64,000 nt of DNA, taken from Butyricicoccus sp. (lineage in GTDB: Bacteria; Bacillota; Clostridia; Oscillospirales; Butyricicoccaceae). Made by a program: the position numbers and the translations under genes. Below the pieces are notes generated by a model. That model made no database searches and had not been told where the DNA came from. It saw only the letters and a list, made by a program, of their open reading frames with translations. This document shows, piece by piece, positions 34,475 through 44,437 of the stretch; position 1 is the stretch's first letter; every line of letters begins with the position of its first letter. The DNA is taken from NCBI GenBank assembly GCA_017886875.1, contig JAGHIZ010000024.1, positions 1 to 64,000 on the forward strand, given 5' to 3'.

Positions 34475-35113
34475 TTACCCCCTTTGAACAACTGTCAAAA
34501 GTCCCATTCCATATGCCTTTCCTCGTCCAATACCATCTTGTAAGCAAACCTTAAATTTTTTACTATCTGTTACACTAAGCATACCCTCATATGTTACCGA
34601 AAGAAATGAAATTAGTTTATTTCCATTCTTATAAAATCGTTTCCATACACTTTGTGTCACATATAAATCCTGTTCACGCACCATAAATCCATTATTTTCG
34701 CATCTATCTAACAACCATTTCTTTTGATAGTACGGTGTTATATGTGCATAAATTTTTCCTCGCTCACTTGATTTTTTCTCCGTTTTTTTGCTTATTGTTG
34801 GATTTGCTACAAGTCTAAAATGCCACTTTGTTCCATCTTCTATCTTATCTAAAAGCGTATCGTATGACTTTGTTTGCCATGGACATTCACTTTTTTCACT
34901 GCAAAACTGTTTTGCAAAATTAAAAAAATCTGGCTTATCTTCACTTAGCACTAATAAATATGTATGTCCACCTAACTTATCTATTCTCCATAATCTACGA
35001 TTTCTTTCACCTTCAAAACTACTTTCAATAGCTCCATGAAATAAACTTGGGCTTGATATAGCTTTCATTGTACTGCGTTTACGCATATCAAGCTCTATTC
35101 TGCTAAAGTACAT
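34475..35113 (-). CDS. cas6e: CRISPR RNA endonuclease Cas6e (Cse3/CasE)
   Basis: Cuts the array transcript in each repeat and stays on the crRNA 3' hairpin in Cascade. The 212-aa protein starts MYFSRIELDMRKR, has the catalytic histidine at position 26 (SLFHGAIESSF), as in Thermus thermophilus Cse3, and the C-terminal glycine-rich loop GIGRGKAYGMGLL that binds RNA. The gap to cas5e is 18 bases, the widest in the cas operon. The stem-forming repeats of the array are a suitable substrate. Confidence 0.95.
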   Translation of the reverse strand: MYFSRIELDMRKRSTMKAISSPSLFHGAIESSFEGERNRRLWRIDKLGGHTYLLVLSEDKPDFFNFAKQFCSEKSECPWQTKSYDTLLDKIEDGTKWHFRLVANPTISKKTEKKSSERGKIYAHITPYYQKKWLLDRCENNGFMVREQDLYVTQSVWKRFYKNGNKLISFLSVTYEGMLSVTDSKKFKVCLQDGIGRGKAYGMGLLTVVQRG

Positions 35114-35131
35114 CAGTCCTCCTCCCTTCCT

Positions 35132-35824
35132 TTATAACTCGCTCATAGGATCTTGTTTCGTTTCGCTTATATCATTGCAGTCATCACACTCTATAATTAC
35201 AGGTCTATGCTCAACATATGCCCTATAATTATATGAACGCTTTTTTACGCTAAACGATATTGGCATATCACGCTGAAATGCCACCCTACTATCACCTTTG
35301 TCAGCATCTGTAACAAGCCTTAGCATAGGTGTTTTTTTATACCTTTTTTGCATCCACTCAGATGCAAGCCAAGGCTCATGATTTAGCGTTTCCATCATGC
35401 TTTTATCACGCATTCCAAGCACTATAGGCAGTGTTGGTGGGCACGATCTTCGTCCTAAAAATAGCGGATAAACAGGATTTTTTATTGCATTTTCAAGCTG
35501 CAACAAAAAATCTTTATCGTCACTTTCAAGTGCAACTAAAAATACAGCATCAGAAAGATAATATCGCTTTGTTACATATGTTTGCTTTACGCTTCGTGCA
35601 GTATGAAAATCACAAAGCAGTTGCCCTTCCTGATCAACACGCACTCCAAATTTCAGTTTGCATAAATCATCAATCGGATCTTCTCTTTTTCGTCCTAATG
35701 CAGCCGCAAGCAGTCCAATTACACCACTTTTTGTAGGCTCTCTTCCTGTTCGTCTGACTTCAAACTTGGAATCACTGCCCCACGCCTGCATTGGTGCTGC
35801 AAGACGCAACAGCAGGGTACTCAT
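35132..35824 (-). CDS. cas5e: Cascade subunit Cas5e (CasD)
   Basis: RAMP-family subunit that caps the crRNA 5' handle in Cascade. The 230-aa protein starts MSTLLLRLAAPMQAWG, the family signature, then RRTGREPTKSGVIGLLAAALG. The true start is the ATG at 35824, overlapping the cas7e stop (ATGA); the frame is open a little further up without a site. Its length is normal and no damage is seen. Confidence 0.95.
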   Translation of the reverse strand: MSTLLLRLAAPMQAWGSDSKFEVRRTGREPTKSGVIGLLAAALGRKREDPIDDLCKLKFGVRVDQEGQLLCDFHTARSVKQTYVTKRYYLSDAVFLVALESDDKDFLLQLENAIKNPVYPLFLGRRSCPPTLPIVLGMRDKSMMETLNHEPWLASEWMQKRYKKTPMLRLVTDADKGDSRVAFQRDMPISFSVKKRSYNYRAYVEHRPVIIECDDCNDISETKQDPMSEL

Positions 35825-36891
35825 ACATTTCCCTCCTCCGCAGTGCAAATTTCTGAAATTTGCTCACCAACTTGCGTAATTAGCTCATTCATAGATATAC
35901 TTTGTGCAAGAGTCTGTGTATCATCTAATACACTTACACAAAATGCTTTTTCTGGTTTGCTAACAAAGCTATTATAAACCTTATCTGCATATTTTTCTAA
36001 TGCCCTTAGCGAATTTATTACATATCCATCTCCACTTGCTCTTACAGGCTTTTCAAATGCACCAACCAAATTTACAGGCTGGTCATTTCTAAGCGTAATA
36101 TATGCGAAATCTGGCACTGTTCGATTTGCAAATGTATTTTGTTTGCCTGTTGGCATTGATAAAATAAATGCCTTAACAAAGCCTAATATAGCCTCTGGTG
36201 TTTTATCTCCAAGCATTTGAGCAAGCTCTGTGATATTTACAGTGGCATATCTATATAATGTTGATGAATTAAACTCTACTGTACCTAGATGTCCTGCCCC
36301 TGCATTATCTTCAGGTGCACAATCGTCCACTGCGGTAAAATAATCATACTCATTATGAACCTCATGCACTGAAATACTGTGTGCTACCTGTGCTGCTGCA
36401 TCATAATTTAATGACTGGTCACTAGCTACCATTCTTCCAAAAAGAGCCATATCAATTGATGGAATATTTTTTAGTGCATTTTTATATAACTGCTTATCTT
36501 CCTCACCTGCTACTATAAGCTTTGCAAGCTCCTTTGCTTGTGCTTTACTGAAAAATAACAGTGCATCCGTTTTTGATTCCTTATTTACCTTAATTCCTGC
36601 ATTTTCAAGTGCTTTGCTTGCAAGCTTTGTGCTATCCTTATATTCACCAAGCTCATCAATATATCTAGCAACTTGGTCTACAACTCGTTTTGTACGCTGT
36701 CCAACATCATCAGTTTTAAATAAATCTTCAAACATCAATCGCATTGCTCTTTTCCACGACTGACTTGATACTCTTGCTCTTGTAACACCGCCATATGTAG
36801 CTGTTTTTGGGCTACCTGTATCATCACGGTTTACGCAGCTAGGTGGTACTGTTTGTAAAATATGCATATCTAAATATAGGTTCTTATTCAT
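35821..36891 (-). CDS. cas7e: Cascade backbone subunit Cas7e (CasC)
   Basis: Forms the six-copy backbone along the crRNA. The 356-aa protein starts MNKNLYLDMHILQTVPPSCVNRDD and has the family segment YGGVTRARVSSQSWKRAMR, then FGRMVASDQSLNYDAAAQVAHSISVH and STLYRYATVNI. The start at 36891 follows AGGAGG; the gene begins one base after the cse2 stop. Length matches E. coli CasC (about 360). Confidence 0.96.
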   Translation of the reverse strand: MNKNLYLDMHILQTVPPSCVNRDDTGSPKTATYGGVTRARVSSQSWKRAMRLMFEDLFKTDDVGQRTKRVVDQVARYIDELGEYKDSTKLASKALENAGIKVNKESKTDALLFFSKAQAKELAKLIVAGEEDKQLYKNALKNIPSIDMALFGRMVASDQSLNYDAAAQVAHSISVHEVHNEYDYFTAVDDCAPEDNAGAGHLGTVEFNSSTLYRYATVNITELAQMLGDKTPEAILGFVKAFILSMPTGKQNTFANRTVPDFAYITLRNDQPVNLVGAFEKPVRASGDGYVINSLRALEKYADKVYNSFVSKPEKAFCVSVLDDTQTLAQSISMNELITQVGEQISEICTAEEGNV

Positions 36892-36892
36892 T

Positions 36893-37474
36893 TTATTGTT
36901 CCTCCTCTTTTTCGTATCTGTATAAATCTTGTCCCCAACGAAGTCTAACACTTGATACATTGCTTGCAAACTGATATAAATACAAATCAGTTGCCAATCT
37001 CACATAATCAAGTCCAATTCCTTCATTTCTAAGGAGCTGCACCATACCTCTCATATGATGCGACAACTCTTTCATATCCAACGATGTCGCAACTGCATTA
37101 AATCTTCTTATGATAGAGCTTTCAGCATCTCTTTTGCGAGAAAGCAGCGATACCGCTCTGCCAAGTGACATTTCACTTTTGTGCATAAACTCATTTTTTA
37201 GTTCTTTTCCCTGCTGATGTAGTGAAAATAGTGTAAGCGAGGTATATATCGCCCATTCTGCCTTGCTAGGTTCATTTTCGCCCATCATATGCTCTGGTAA
37301 ATCTTGCAGGAATATCCCCCAAAGCTCAGGCATATCACCAGGTTGTCTTCCGACACCTCGTCTAAGCTGTGCAAGCAGTCCTCGAATAGCACTGGTATCT
37401 GCTTGATTTTTTATAACCGCTAGTTTTTTGTTGATAAATGCTCCAACATCACTAGCATTTACCGTTTTGCTCAT
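36893..37474 (-). CDS. cse2: Cascade small subunit Cse2 (CasB)
   Basis: Small helical Cascade subunit, normally two copies, stabilising the displaced strand. The 193-aa protein has GVGRQPGDMPELWGIFLQ and the basic segment SLGRAVSLLSRKRDAESSIIRRFNAVATS, typical of Cse2. It overlaps the cas8e stop by four bases (ATGA) at its start. Cse2 is diagnostic for subtype I-E. No key residue is missing. Confidence 0.95.
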   Translation of the reverse strand: MSKTVNASDVGAFINKKLAVIKNQADTSAIRGLLAQLRRGVGRQPGDMPELWGIFLQDLPEHMMGENEPSKAEWAIYTSLTLFSLHQQGKELKNEFMHKSEMSLGRAVSLLSRKRDAESSIIRRFNAVATSLDMKELSHHMRGMVQLLRNEGIGLDYVRLATDLYLYQFASNVSSVRLRWGQDLYRYEKEEEQ

Positions 37475-39051
37475 TTACTATCTCCCTCCCATTTTTTCAG
37501 CTCGTACATAAAGTAATTATATGCCTTTGGTGCACTATAAAAATGTGTTGTTTCTTTCTTCTTTTCTTTTTTCTTTACTTCTCTACCTATTATTGCAGCC
37601 GTTCCGCCTTGTTCTACAAGCTCTTTTCCAAGTTGTAACGCTATCAATTTAGCTTCTTTTCTCCATTGTTTTCGTTTTTCATTTATTGTTATCTTAGAAT
37701 TATCTGATGGGTCGATTGTGATAAGCCACTGTCTAAATGGTGCATCTAAACGAAAGTAGCACTGTTCTCCAGCATTATTATTTTCTCCATCACCACCGCA
37801 TGCCATTTGTATGCTATAAGCTAAATTTTCAACAATTTTTACAAGCTGTTTGCAATTTTCAACTTCATCGCAGATAAAATGCTGCCATTTTACTCCTAAC
37901 TCCTCTAATAGTGCAATATTTATCTGAAGCTCGTCAGAAAAGGAATCCACAATACCGCAAAACATATTTCCATAGCAAATGCCTGCTAATTCAAATGATA
38001 TAATCTTACTTTTTTCCAATTTTCTTTTACTTTTAACAAGACTTATCCATGTTACTATCCCTGGTTTTTCACTTCCCTTACCTACAAGAACCGAAAAATC
38101 TCTCCACATCTGTCTTTCTGGCTCATGAACCTTTGGACGATAACCAATAACCTCTTTTTTTTGTTTTATATCAGTCCATAAGGTCATTTGTTCGCAAAAT
38201 GCGTTCTCTTTCTCAATAAAATCGCCCGCTGCTTCAATATATCCTGTTATAAATCCGTCTTCACTTTGCAAAATAACTCGTCTACACTGCATTGTTAGAA
38301 GTTCTGGCTGATTATCTGGGAGTGGCAGTTGTCTTAGCTTTTCATTTGTCATCGGTTGCTCCCATGATGGTTTTGCCTGTCCCCAAGGTTTTGTGCCATT
38401 TTCCAAAAATACCATGTTATACATAAGGCTTTCAAATAAACTATCTCCCTTTGCGATTATAAGCCCAATACTTCCTAACCAGCTTAGCTTTGGAGATGGA
38501 TTTTTTGCTGCGGTATCCCCATATCCTTGTAAAAACACTAGCCATCTTGCTGCTTCATCGTATGTAAGTCTTTCCTTTTTTTCACCACTGCTGATTGAAA
38601 ACAGCTGAACTTTATTGCTACTTTCTACAATTTGACCATTAAGCTTTTTTGCGGGGTTGAATGTTCCTGTATTATTAGGCACTTGATAAAATGGATACTC
38701 TGGGTGAAATAGCCAGAAATGCTCTTGCCACTTTTCAAGATAGTTTTTAATAGGCTCACTTGGGAATTTTTGCTTATCCCAAAGAAGACCCCAATAATCT
38801 GTCGCTTGTTTAGCATTTGCTATTTCTATTTCGTTGCCATTTGCATCTTTTCGTGTAAATACCGTGTACAGTATTGCAAGCAACAGACGAAATATTGCAG
38901 CATCTTGTGCTTTACTTTCACCTGCAAGAGATTTTATATTATGTGCCTCTAGTAATGTATCTAATAGAGAAAGTTTATCCACACTATAGTCTGACCGCAT
39001 AACTAAAATCCATGGTTCACTTAGCAATGAAAACTCTTTTTTATCTACCAT
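37471..39051 (-). CDS. cas8e: Cascade large subunit Cas8e (Cse1/CasA)
   Basis: Large subunit that reads the PAM and recruits Cas3. The 526-aa protein starts MVDKKEFSLLSEPWILV, the Cse1 signature, and continues with HNIKSLAGESKAQDAAIFRLLLAIL and FPSEPIKNYLEKWQEHFWLFHPEYPFYQVP. The start is set at the ATG at 39051, seven or eight bases after AGGGTGA; a GTG at 39057 would overlap cas3 by four bases and is possible. Length is normal for Cse1. Confidence 0.95.
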   Translation of the reverse strand: MVDKKEFSLLSEPWILVMRSDYSVDKLSLLDTLLEAHNIKSLAGESKAQDAAIFRLLLAILYTVFTRKDANGNEIEIANAKQATDYWGLLWDKQKFPSEPIKNYLEKWQEHFWLFHPEYPFYQVPNNTGTFNPAKKLNGQIVESSNKVQLFSISSGEKKERLTYDEAARWLVFLQGYGDTAAKNPSPKLSWLGSIGLIIAKGDSLFESLMYNMVFLENGTKPWGQAKPSWEQPMTNEKLRQLPLPDNQPELLTMQCRRVILQSEDGFITGYIEAAGDFIEKENAFCEQMTLWTDIKQKKEVIGYRPKVHEPERQMWRDFSVLVGKGSEKPGIVTWISLVKSKRKLEKSKIISFELAGICYGNMFCGIVDSFSDELQINIALLEELGVKWQHFICDEVENCKQLVKIVENLAYSIQMACGGDGENNNAGEQCYFRLDAPFRQWLITIDPSDNSKITINEKRKQWRKEAKLIALQLGKELVEQGGTAAIIGREVKKKEKKKETTHFYSAPKAYNYFMYELKKWEGDSK

Positions 39052-39053
39052 AT

Positions 39054-41720
39054 TCACTTCACCCTCTCGTATTCTAATCCATATTTTTTATCATAAGATA
39101 ATTTGTAACCACATAGCTCAGTTTGACAGCTTTCATCAAAAAACAAAAACAATTCACCATTTAATAACTGTGCATTTTGCCATTCTGGAATGATTTTACG
39201 TTGTCTAAACTCTAACTCATTTATCGCCTGTGATTGTAGCACCCCTGAATATATAATAGGCAATGATAATCTTTGTCTTAAAAGTTTACAACATTCCTGC
39301 TGTGATGGGGCATGATTGTTTATAATTTCATAACCATCATTTACCCATGGTAAAAAGGATATTGTTTGGTCATCTTTTTTCACTAATGCTATTACGGTGA
39401 TAGAAGGCTGTCCATCTCTTACACTTGCCTGTGCGACAAACTCACTATCCCCTATATTGCTTTCAAGCAGCCCATGAATCGTATCATCGAAGTTTTCTGG
39501 TTTTGGTATACAGTTTTGCTCAGCTTTTTGCTTTTTGTTTTTTAGCTGTCGTTTGTACTCCTCCCAAAGCACACAATTTTTTTCATCACTTAACATATCG
39601 TCTGATAAATCCTCGTATGTTTTTTGCACAAGTTTTGATATATCGTGTGGTAAACATACAGTTTGTGGCAATAATCGCTGTGTTTGATATAAAAGCCATT
39701 TGCTATATATCGTTTTATCATCTATTTCATCTATAACTGTGCACATTGGTTTTTCAAGTCCTTCAGGGCGTTTTCTTTCATGACGATGTAACCTTCCTAT
39801 CCTCTGAAGAAGTAAATCCATAGGACATATCTCGGTAATCAGATAATCAAAATCAATGTCAAGTGATTGCTCTAAAATTTGTGTGCCAACAACAATTAAA
39901 CGCTTTCGATTTTGAGGTGTAGAAGTCTTTCCGACTCGTTTTAACAGTTCTTTTTCTACCCTCAATCTATCCTCCATTGTTAATCTTGCATGAACTACTA
40001 TAATATCACACTCGTTATATATTTTTTCTATTTGCTTTACAATGTTCTGTGCTTTTTTTACACTATTTACTATAATACCTATACATCCTTCACTTTTTAC
40101 TGGCTTTTCAAGTATACTGATTAAATTTTTTTCGGTAGTTTTTTGTATTGTCACGCTTATTTCAAGTTTATCAGTATTTATTATTTTTTGACAAACCCTT
40201 TGTCCATCACTCCATGTAAGCAAAGGATAACCAATATTGTGTTTTAACTCATCTGAAAATGTGATATCCTTTCCAGCATAAGCCTCTATAAGTTCAGTTC
40301 TTCTTTTTGGGGGCAATGTCGCGGATAATAATATAACAGGTACTCCATAGCCACTAAGCCAGTTAAGTGCACGATCTAAATATTTGTTCATGTAAGCATC
40401 ATAAGCATGACACTCATCAATTATAACAACCTTACCAGCCACTCCTAAATGTCTCATCATCACATGTTTTTGTTTTAGTGCCAACATAAGGAGCTGATCT
40501 ATAGTTCCAACTACAAAATTCGCAAGCAATGCTTGTTTGCGTCCTTCAAACCAGCTATGAACAATAAGTCCTCCATCACTACTTTGATTAGCTTTCCCAT
40601 GAAATATTGTTTGATAATCTTCATTTAGTTCACTCATACCATGTGCCAGTCTTATTGCATAAGCTACACTATCCGACTGTTTATTCGCCCAATTTGCAAG
40701 TCTTGGAAAAATTCCATTGGCTGTTGCTTGTGTAGGTAGTCCAAAAAATAATCCACTATAAGCATTTTTACAAGAGAAAATTTCTGCAGCTGCAAGTGCC
40801 GCTTCAGTTTTTCCAACTCCCATTTGTGCTTCTAATATATATATACCAGCTGTTTTAGCATTACTAACTGCATCTAACATACACTTTTGAACTGTATTAG
40901 CCTCAAACCCAAAACGCCTTTTAAATATATCATTATTTGTATATTCACACTCCCATGGAGTTGGCAGAGAAAGCTCATTATATCCCCATTCCACACGATT
41001 AGGATATAATAATTTTTCTCCCTTGTTTTCTATATCTAACAGAGGAAAATAATTAGGATTACTTGCTATCCAGTCCGCCATAATTAGCAAGCCGCTTAAT
41101 ATAACCTGTGTTCTAGCATCTAATTGTGGCAAATCTTCTATCTTGTTATATTCACAATAAGCAAGCGAAAACTTTAGCCAACTTTGCCATATTTCCTCCC
41201 AAAGCTCAGCATTTTCATCAGTTCCATAAAAATTTTCTTCATAATATAACATTTGCTCCCTAATATCATCTGCAATGCCTTGTGGCTTTCCATGATGTGC
41301 TCCAACAACAGCTGCTACGCTGTCTGAACAGTCAAAATGTAATAGAATTGCCTCACCTGCCACTGCATGAGGTGATTGATTTGCATCTAACAACTCAGAT
41401 TGATTTGGAATATTTATACCATAGCTTTCTAAACTCTCCAAATGCCCAGATAATGCACTTGAAATTTTAGATTGAAATACAGGTGTAAATTTACCTATAT
41501 CATGCGTTATTGCGACAAATTTCGCTACATTCTTCCAATTCGGTATTTTAATGCTAATTTTTTCATCAAATGCTGGTGAAATCCATTTATCTACTAAATT
41601 TTCCATAATACCAACAGTGTCTAAGAGATGAACCCAAACCGGTAACCAGCCAGCTTCTTCTTTACCAGCAGATTTTGCTGCTAATATGCTATATTTTTGA
41701 TTTGACAAATTTATATCCAT
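39054..41720 (-). CDS. cas3: CRISPR helicase-nuclease Cas3 (HD and DEXH)
   Basis: Degrades target DNA after Cascade binding. The 888-aa protein has the HD nuclease first (HLLDT near 31, ITHDIGKF with His73-Asp74, GAHHGKP), then the SF2 helicase with GVGKTEAAL, DECHAYD, LLSATLPP, the motif V region and QRIGRLHRHER. All motifs are intact. It is the first gene of the cas operon; its stop overlaps the region before cas8e. Confidence 0.97.
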   Translation of the reverse strand: MDINLSNQKYSILAAKSAGKEEAGWLPVWVHLLDTVGIMENLVDKWISPAFDEKISIKIPNWKNVAKFVAITHDIGKFTPVFQSKISSALSGHLESLESYGINIPNQSELLDANQSPHAVAGEAILLHFDCSDSVAAVVGAHHGKPQGIADDIREQMLYYEENFYGTDENAELWEEIWQSWLKFSLAYCEYNKIEDLPQLDARTQVILSGLLIMADWIASNPNYFPLLDIENKGEKLLYPNRVEWGYNELSLPTPWECEYTNNDIFKRRFGFEANTVQKCMLDAVSNAKTAGIYILEAQMGVGKTEAALAAAEIFSCKNAYSGLFFGLPTQATANGIFPRLANWANKQSDSVAYAIRLAHGMSELNEDYQTIFHGKANQSSDGGLIVHSWFEGRKQALLANFVVGTIDQLLMLALKQKHVMMRHLGVAGKVVIIDECHAYDAYMNKYLDRALNWLSGYGVPVILLSATLPPKRRTELIEAYAGKDITFSDELKHNIGYPLLTWSDGQRVCQKIINTDKLEISVTIQKTTEKNLISILEKPVKSEGCIGIIVNSVKKAQNIVKQIEKIYNECDIIVVHARLTMEDRLRVEKELLKRVGKTSTPQNRKRLIVVGTQILEQSLDIDFDYLITEICPMDLLLQRIGRLHRHERKRPEGLEKPMCTVIDEIDDKTIYSKWLLYQTQRLLPQTVCLPHDISKLVQKTYEDLSDDMLSDEKNCVLWEEYKRQLKNKKQKAEQNCIPKPENFDDTIHGLLESNIGDSEFVAQASVRDGQPSITVIALVKKDDQTISFLPWVNDGYEIINNHAPSQQECCKLLRQRLSLPIIYSGVLQSQAINELEFRQRKIIPEWQNAQLLNGELFLFFDESCQTELCGYKLSYDKKYGLEYERVK

Positions 41721-41983
41721 GTACTGTACTCACTTCTTTCTCATGAGCGTTCTCATAAAATGCACAAATATTTTTATATAATATAGTGTTTTCTTGAATA
41801 CTATCAGTTGCAAATGTAACAATTAACATTTAATGCTATACTTTAGAGGTTTTTACTTAGCCATCGTATTACATAGAGCATAAAGTTCCCATTATTAGTA
41901 TAACACTCTATCCAAACATACGATATAATCTTATTATAACACTTAACATAGATTATAACAATTTATCAACTATAAAGTAAAAA
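41721..41983 (-). promoter_or_regulatory. Upstream region of the cas operon
   Basis: 263 A+T-rich bases between cas3 and the PLD-helicase gene. Two direct copies of TTCTCAT, 12 bases apart (41738-41744 and 41750-41756), sit just ahead of the cas3 start and could be a regulator site. No single sigma-A pair stands out; several TATATTATATAA-like stretches are possible -10 elements. A small hairpin that would stop helicase transcripts is not evident. Confidence 0.35.
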
Positions 41984-44437
41984 CTAACTCAATGCTGAAT
42001 ATCTTCTTCTATAATATTCCATGGTTCTATACTCAAGAATATCCTTAAAATGGTTTTTAAATGCATTATTTGTTATTATTTCTTTTAAATCTTCTCTTAG
42101 TACCAATGCATACCCATCTTTATCAACAAAGAATCCCTTACCCGATGCCTTTAAGAATTTTGTAGGCATCGTTTTTGCTTTGCTTAAATGCTGTCTATCA
42201 GTCATATTTTTATACTCTGCATATGTAATATTGGGTGCAAAATCCTTCCAGTTCTTATTTGTATCAAAAAACTTTTTCCAGCTTATTAGCATGTCTTGCT
42301 CAGTTACTGCAATTTTAACATCGCCATTGTTGTAAAAAGCATATAATATAGGCATTTTATAAACTTTTTGCATATCTGTTGTCTGTATAATTGAAATAAA
42401 TTCTTTTCCTATACCAGAATATAACTCTTTTTCATCCTGTGATAGTTCACCTAAATCATTTAAAAATTCAAGATATCTACGAAATGGATTTTCTTTTGCA
42501 TGGCGAATACAGTATTCATACACTTCATCGTCCATATATGTGAATAGCTCAATTCTTGACGGTACTTTATTATTTAAAAGCTCTTTTACTTTATAAAACT
42601 CATTATTTATACGAAGTTTCATAGGCATTGATTTTTTGTCCATCTCTCTGAACAAATCAACTAATCGCATATCAAAATCAACGATACAGTCATCTGGATA
42701 TTCGATTTCTGTATAGTCATATGCTTTTTTATTGCTATTCTGATTTTTACCGCTTAATAATAGTGATACTCTACCCGCTTTTTCATAGTTACCTATAAAA
42801 TCAAGCACATTTAAATATTGCTTTCCCTTATAAGTTCTGAGTCCTCTGCCAAGTTGCTGTAAAAAGACCACTGGCGATTCTGTAGGTCTGAGAAACATAA
42901 CCATATCCAATGATGCAATATCCAAACCCTCATTAAACATATCAACCGAAAATATAACCCTAATTTTGTTATTTATTAAAAGTTCTATTGCTTTATCTCT
43001 ATTCATTGAGAATTGTCCATGTGCATCACTATAAACCGCCACAGATGGTATACCACGCTTACAAAATTCGGCTGCCATTTGTTCAGCATGTTCTCTTGAA
43101 CAGCAAAAACCTAATGCTTGTTTAGAACGGTATTTTAAATAGTACTTATATATCAAATCGTAACGTTTAGCATTATTTTTATAAATCTGTGTAAGTTCAT
43201 TATTATCATAACGACCTTTTATAATATGTAAACCCGAATAATCTGTTTCGTCATAGACACCATAATAATGAAATGGTACTAATACACCTTTGTTTATGGC
43301 TTCTTTTAGTGATATTTCATAAGGCACATTATAATCACAGATTTCATATATATTTTTACCGTCCATTCTTTCTGGTGTTGCCGTTAGTCCTAGCAAGAAT
43401 TTAGGTTCAAAATAATCAACAATCTGTAAATATTGGTTATTTACCGCATGATGGAACTCATCTATTACAATATAATCAAAGTAATCTTTAGAAAAATATT
43501 GACTGTTTAGATACTGACTTTTACCAAGTGTAGCAACTGATGCGAAAATTACAGATTTATCTATGTCTTTTTGCTTGCCATAGAAAAAACCATAATCATC
43601 AGATTTTCTAACATTTTTAAATGATATTGCTGCTTGATGCAGTATTTCTTCTCTATGAGCAACAAATAACACTTTTTCATATTTGGCAGAATCAAATGCT
43701 GCTAAATATGTTTTACCTACACCCGTAGCAGCTTGAACCAACCCCTTAGTTGCACCTTCTGCACGACTATCTTCAAGGGCATATAACGCCTCTATTTGGA
43801 CACCTCTAGGTTGAAATATGTCTATAGCATTATCTTGTTCATCATATTTTGCTAAATCCTTTGACAAAGCGGGTTTATGCCAATTTTTAGAGTATCGTTT
43901 AAGTTCTTCATCGTCTATAATAATCGAATGATTATAAAATAAGTCCTCAAATTTAATAAAAAATTCATTAAAATTCTCTTTGTTTGTAAGACTTGTAAAA
44001 CGGTAATTCCATTCTATTCCCGATGTTAATGCACTTCTTGATATATTCGAAGAACCTATATAGATTTCACTCATATTATCATAATGAAATATATATGATT
44101 TTGGGTGAAATGAACGGTTTTTGTCGTTATAAAAGCGTAAATCTATTTTATTATCAAGCTCTTTCTTTATCAAATACAAGGCAGAGGGCTGTGTTATACC
44201 TAAATAATTTCCTGTTAAAATTCTTATTTCAACACCTCTATTAAGTGCCGATTTTAAATCGTTTAAAATCATTTTAACGCCTGACTCCATTAAAAAAGAC
44301 ACTATAATATCTATTTTATTCGCTTTTGATATACTTTCTTTGAGCTGATAATATAAATATTTATTTTTATCTGTATCACCCGTTATTACATCTGTATGCT
44401 GTATTTCTATTCCTTTCTCAATATTAGGTTGAGCCAT
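41984..44437 (-). CDS. PLD-nuclease-like domain fused to SF2 DEAD/DEAH helicase
   Basis: An 817-aa protein. Residues 1-150 are a phospholipase D-like domain with HPKSYIF (His111, Lys113) and GSSN (128-131); the usual HKD aspartate place holds His118, so the site is partly changed. Residues 200-560 are a helicase: ATGVGKTYLA, VIDEFHHAV, LGLTATPER and QQLGRGLRTYKG. The C-terminal 250 residues resemble the tail of DUF3427-type proteins. Such PLD-helicase fusions are found in defence-rich regions and are thought to act on DNA. The ATG at 44437 lies inside the methyltransferase gene end (31-base overlap), so the two are coupled. Confidence 0.8.
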   Translation of the reverse strand: MAQPNIEKGIEIQHTDVITGDTDKNKYLYYQLKESISKANKIDIIVSFLMESGVKMILNDLKSALNRGVEIRILTGNYLGITQPSALYLIKKELDNKIDLRFYNDKNRSFHPKSYIFHYDNMSEIYIGSSNISRSALTSGIEWNYRFTSLTNKENFNEFFIKFEDLFYNHSIIIDDEELKRYSKNWHKPALSKDLAKYDEQDNAIDIFQPRGVQIEALYALEDSRAEGATKGLVQAATGVGKTYLAAFDSAKYEKVLFVAHREEILHQAAISFKNVRKSDDYGFFYGKQKDIDKSVIFASVATLGKSQYLNSQYFSKDYFDYIVIDEFHHAVNNQYLQIVDYFEPKFLLGLTATPERMDGKNIYEICDYNVPYEISLKEAINKGVLVPFHYYGVYDETDYSGLHIIKGRYDNNELTQIYKNNAKRYDLIYKYYLKYRSKQALGFCCSREHAEQMAAEFCKRGIPSVAVYSDAHGQFSMNRDKAIELLINNKIRVIFSVDMFNEGLDIASLDMVMFLRPTESPVVFLQQLGRGLRTYKGKQYLNVLDFIGNYEKAGRVSLLLSGKNQNSNKKAYDYTEIEYPDDCIVDFDMRLVDLFREMDKKSMPMKLRINNEFYKVKELLNNKVPSRIELFTYMDDEVYEYCIRHAKENPFRRYLEFLNDLGELSQDEKELYSGIGKEFISIIQTTDMQKVYKMPILYAFYNNGDVKIAVTEQDMLISWKKFFDTNKNWKDFAPNITYAEYKNMTDRQHLSKAKTMPTKFLKASGKGFFVDKDGYALVLREDLKEIITNNAFKNHFKDILEYRTMEYYRRRYSALS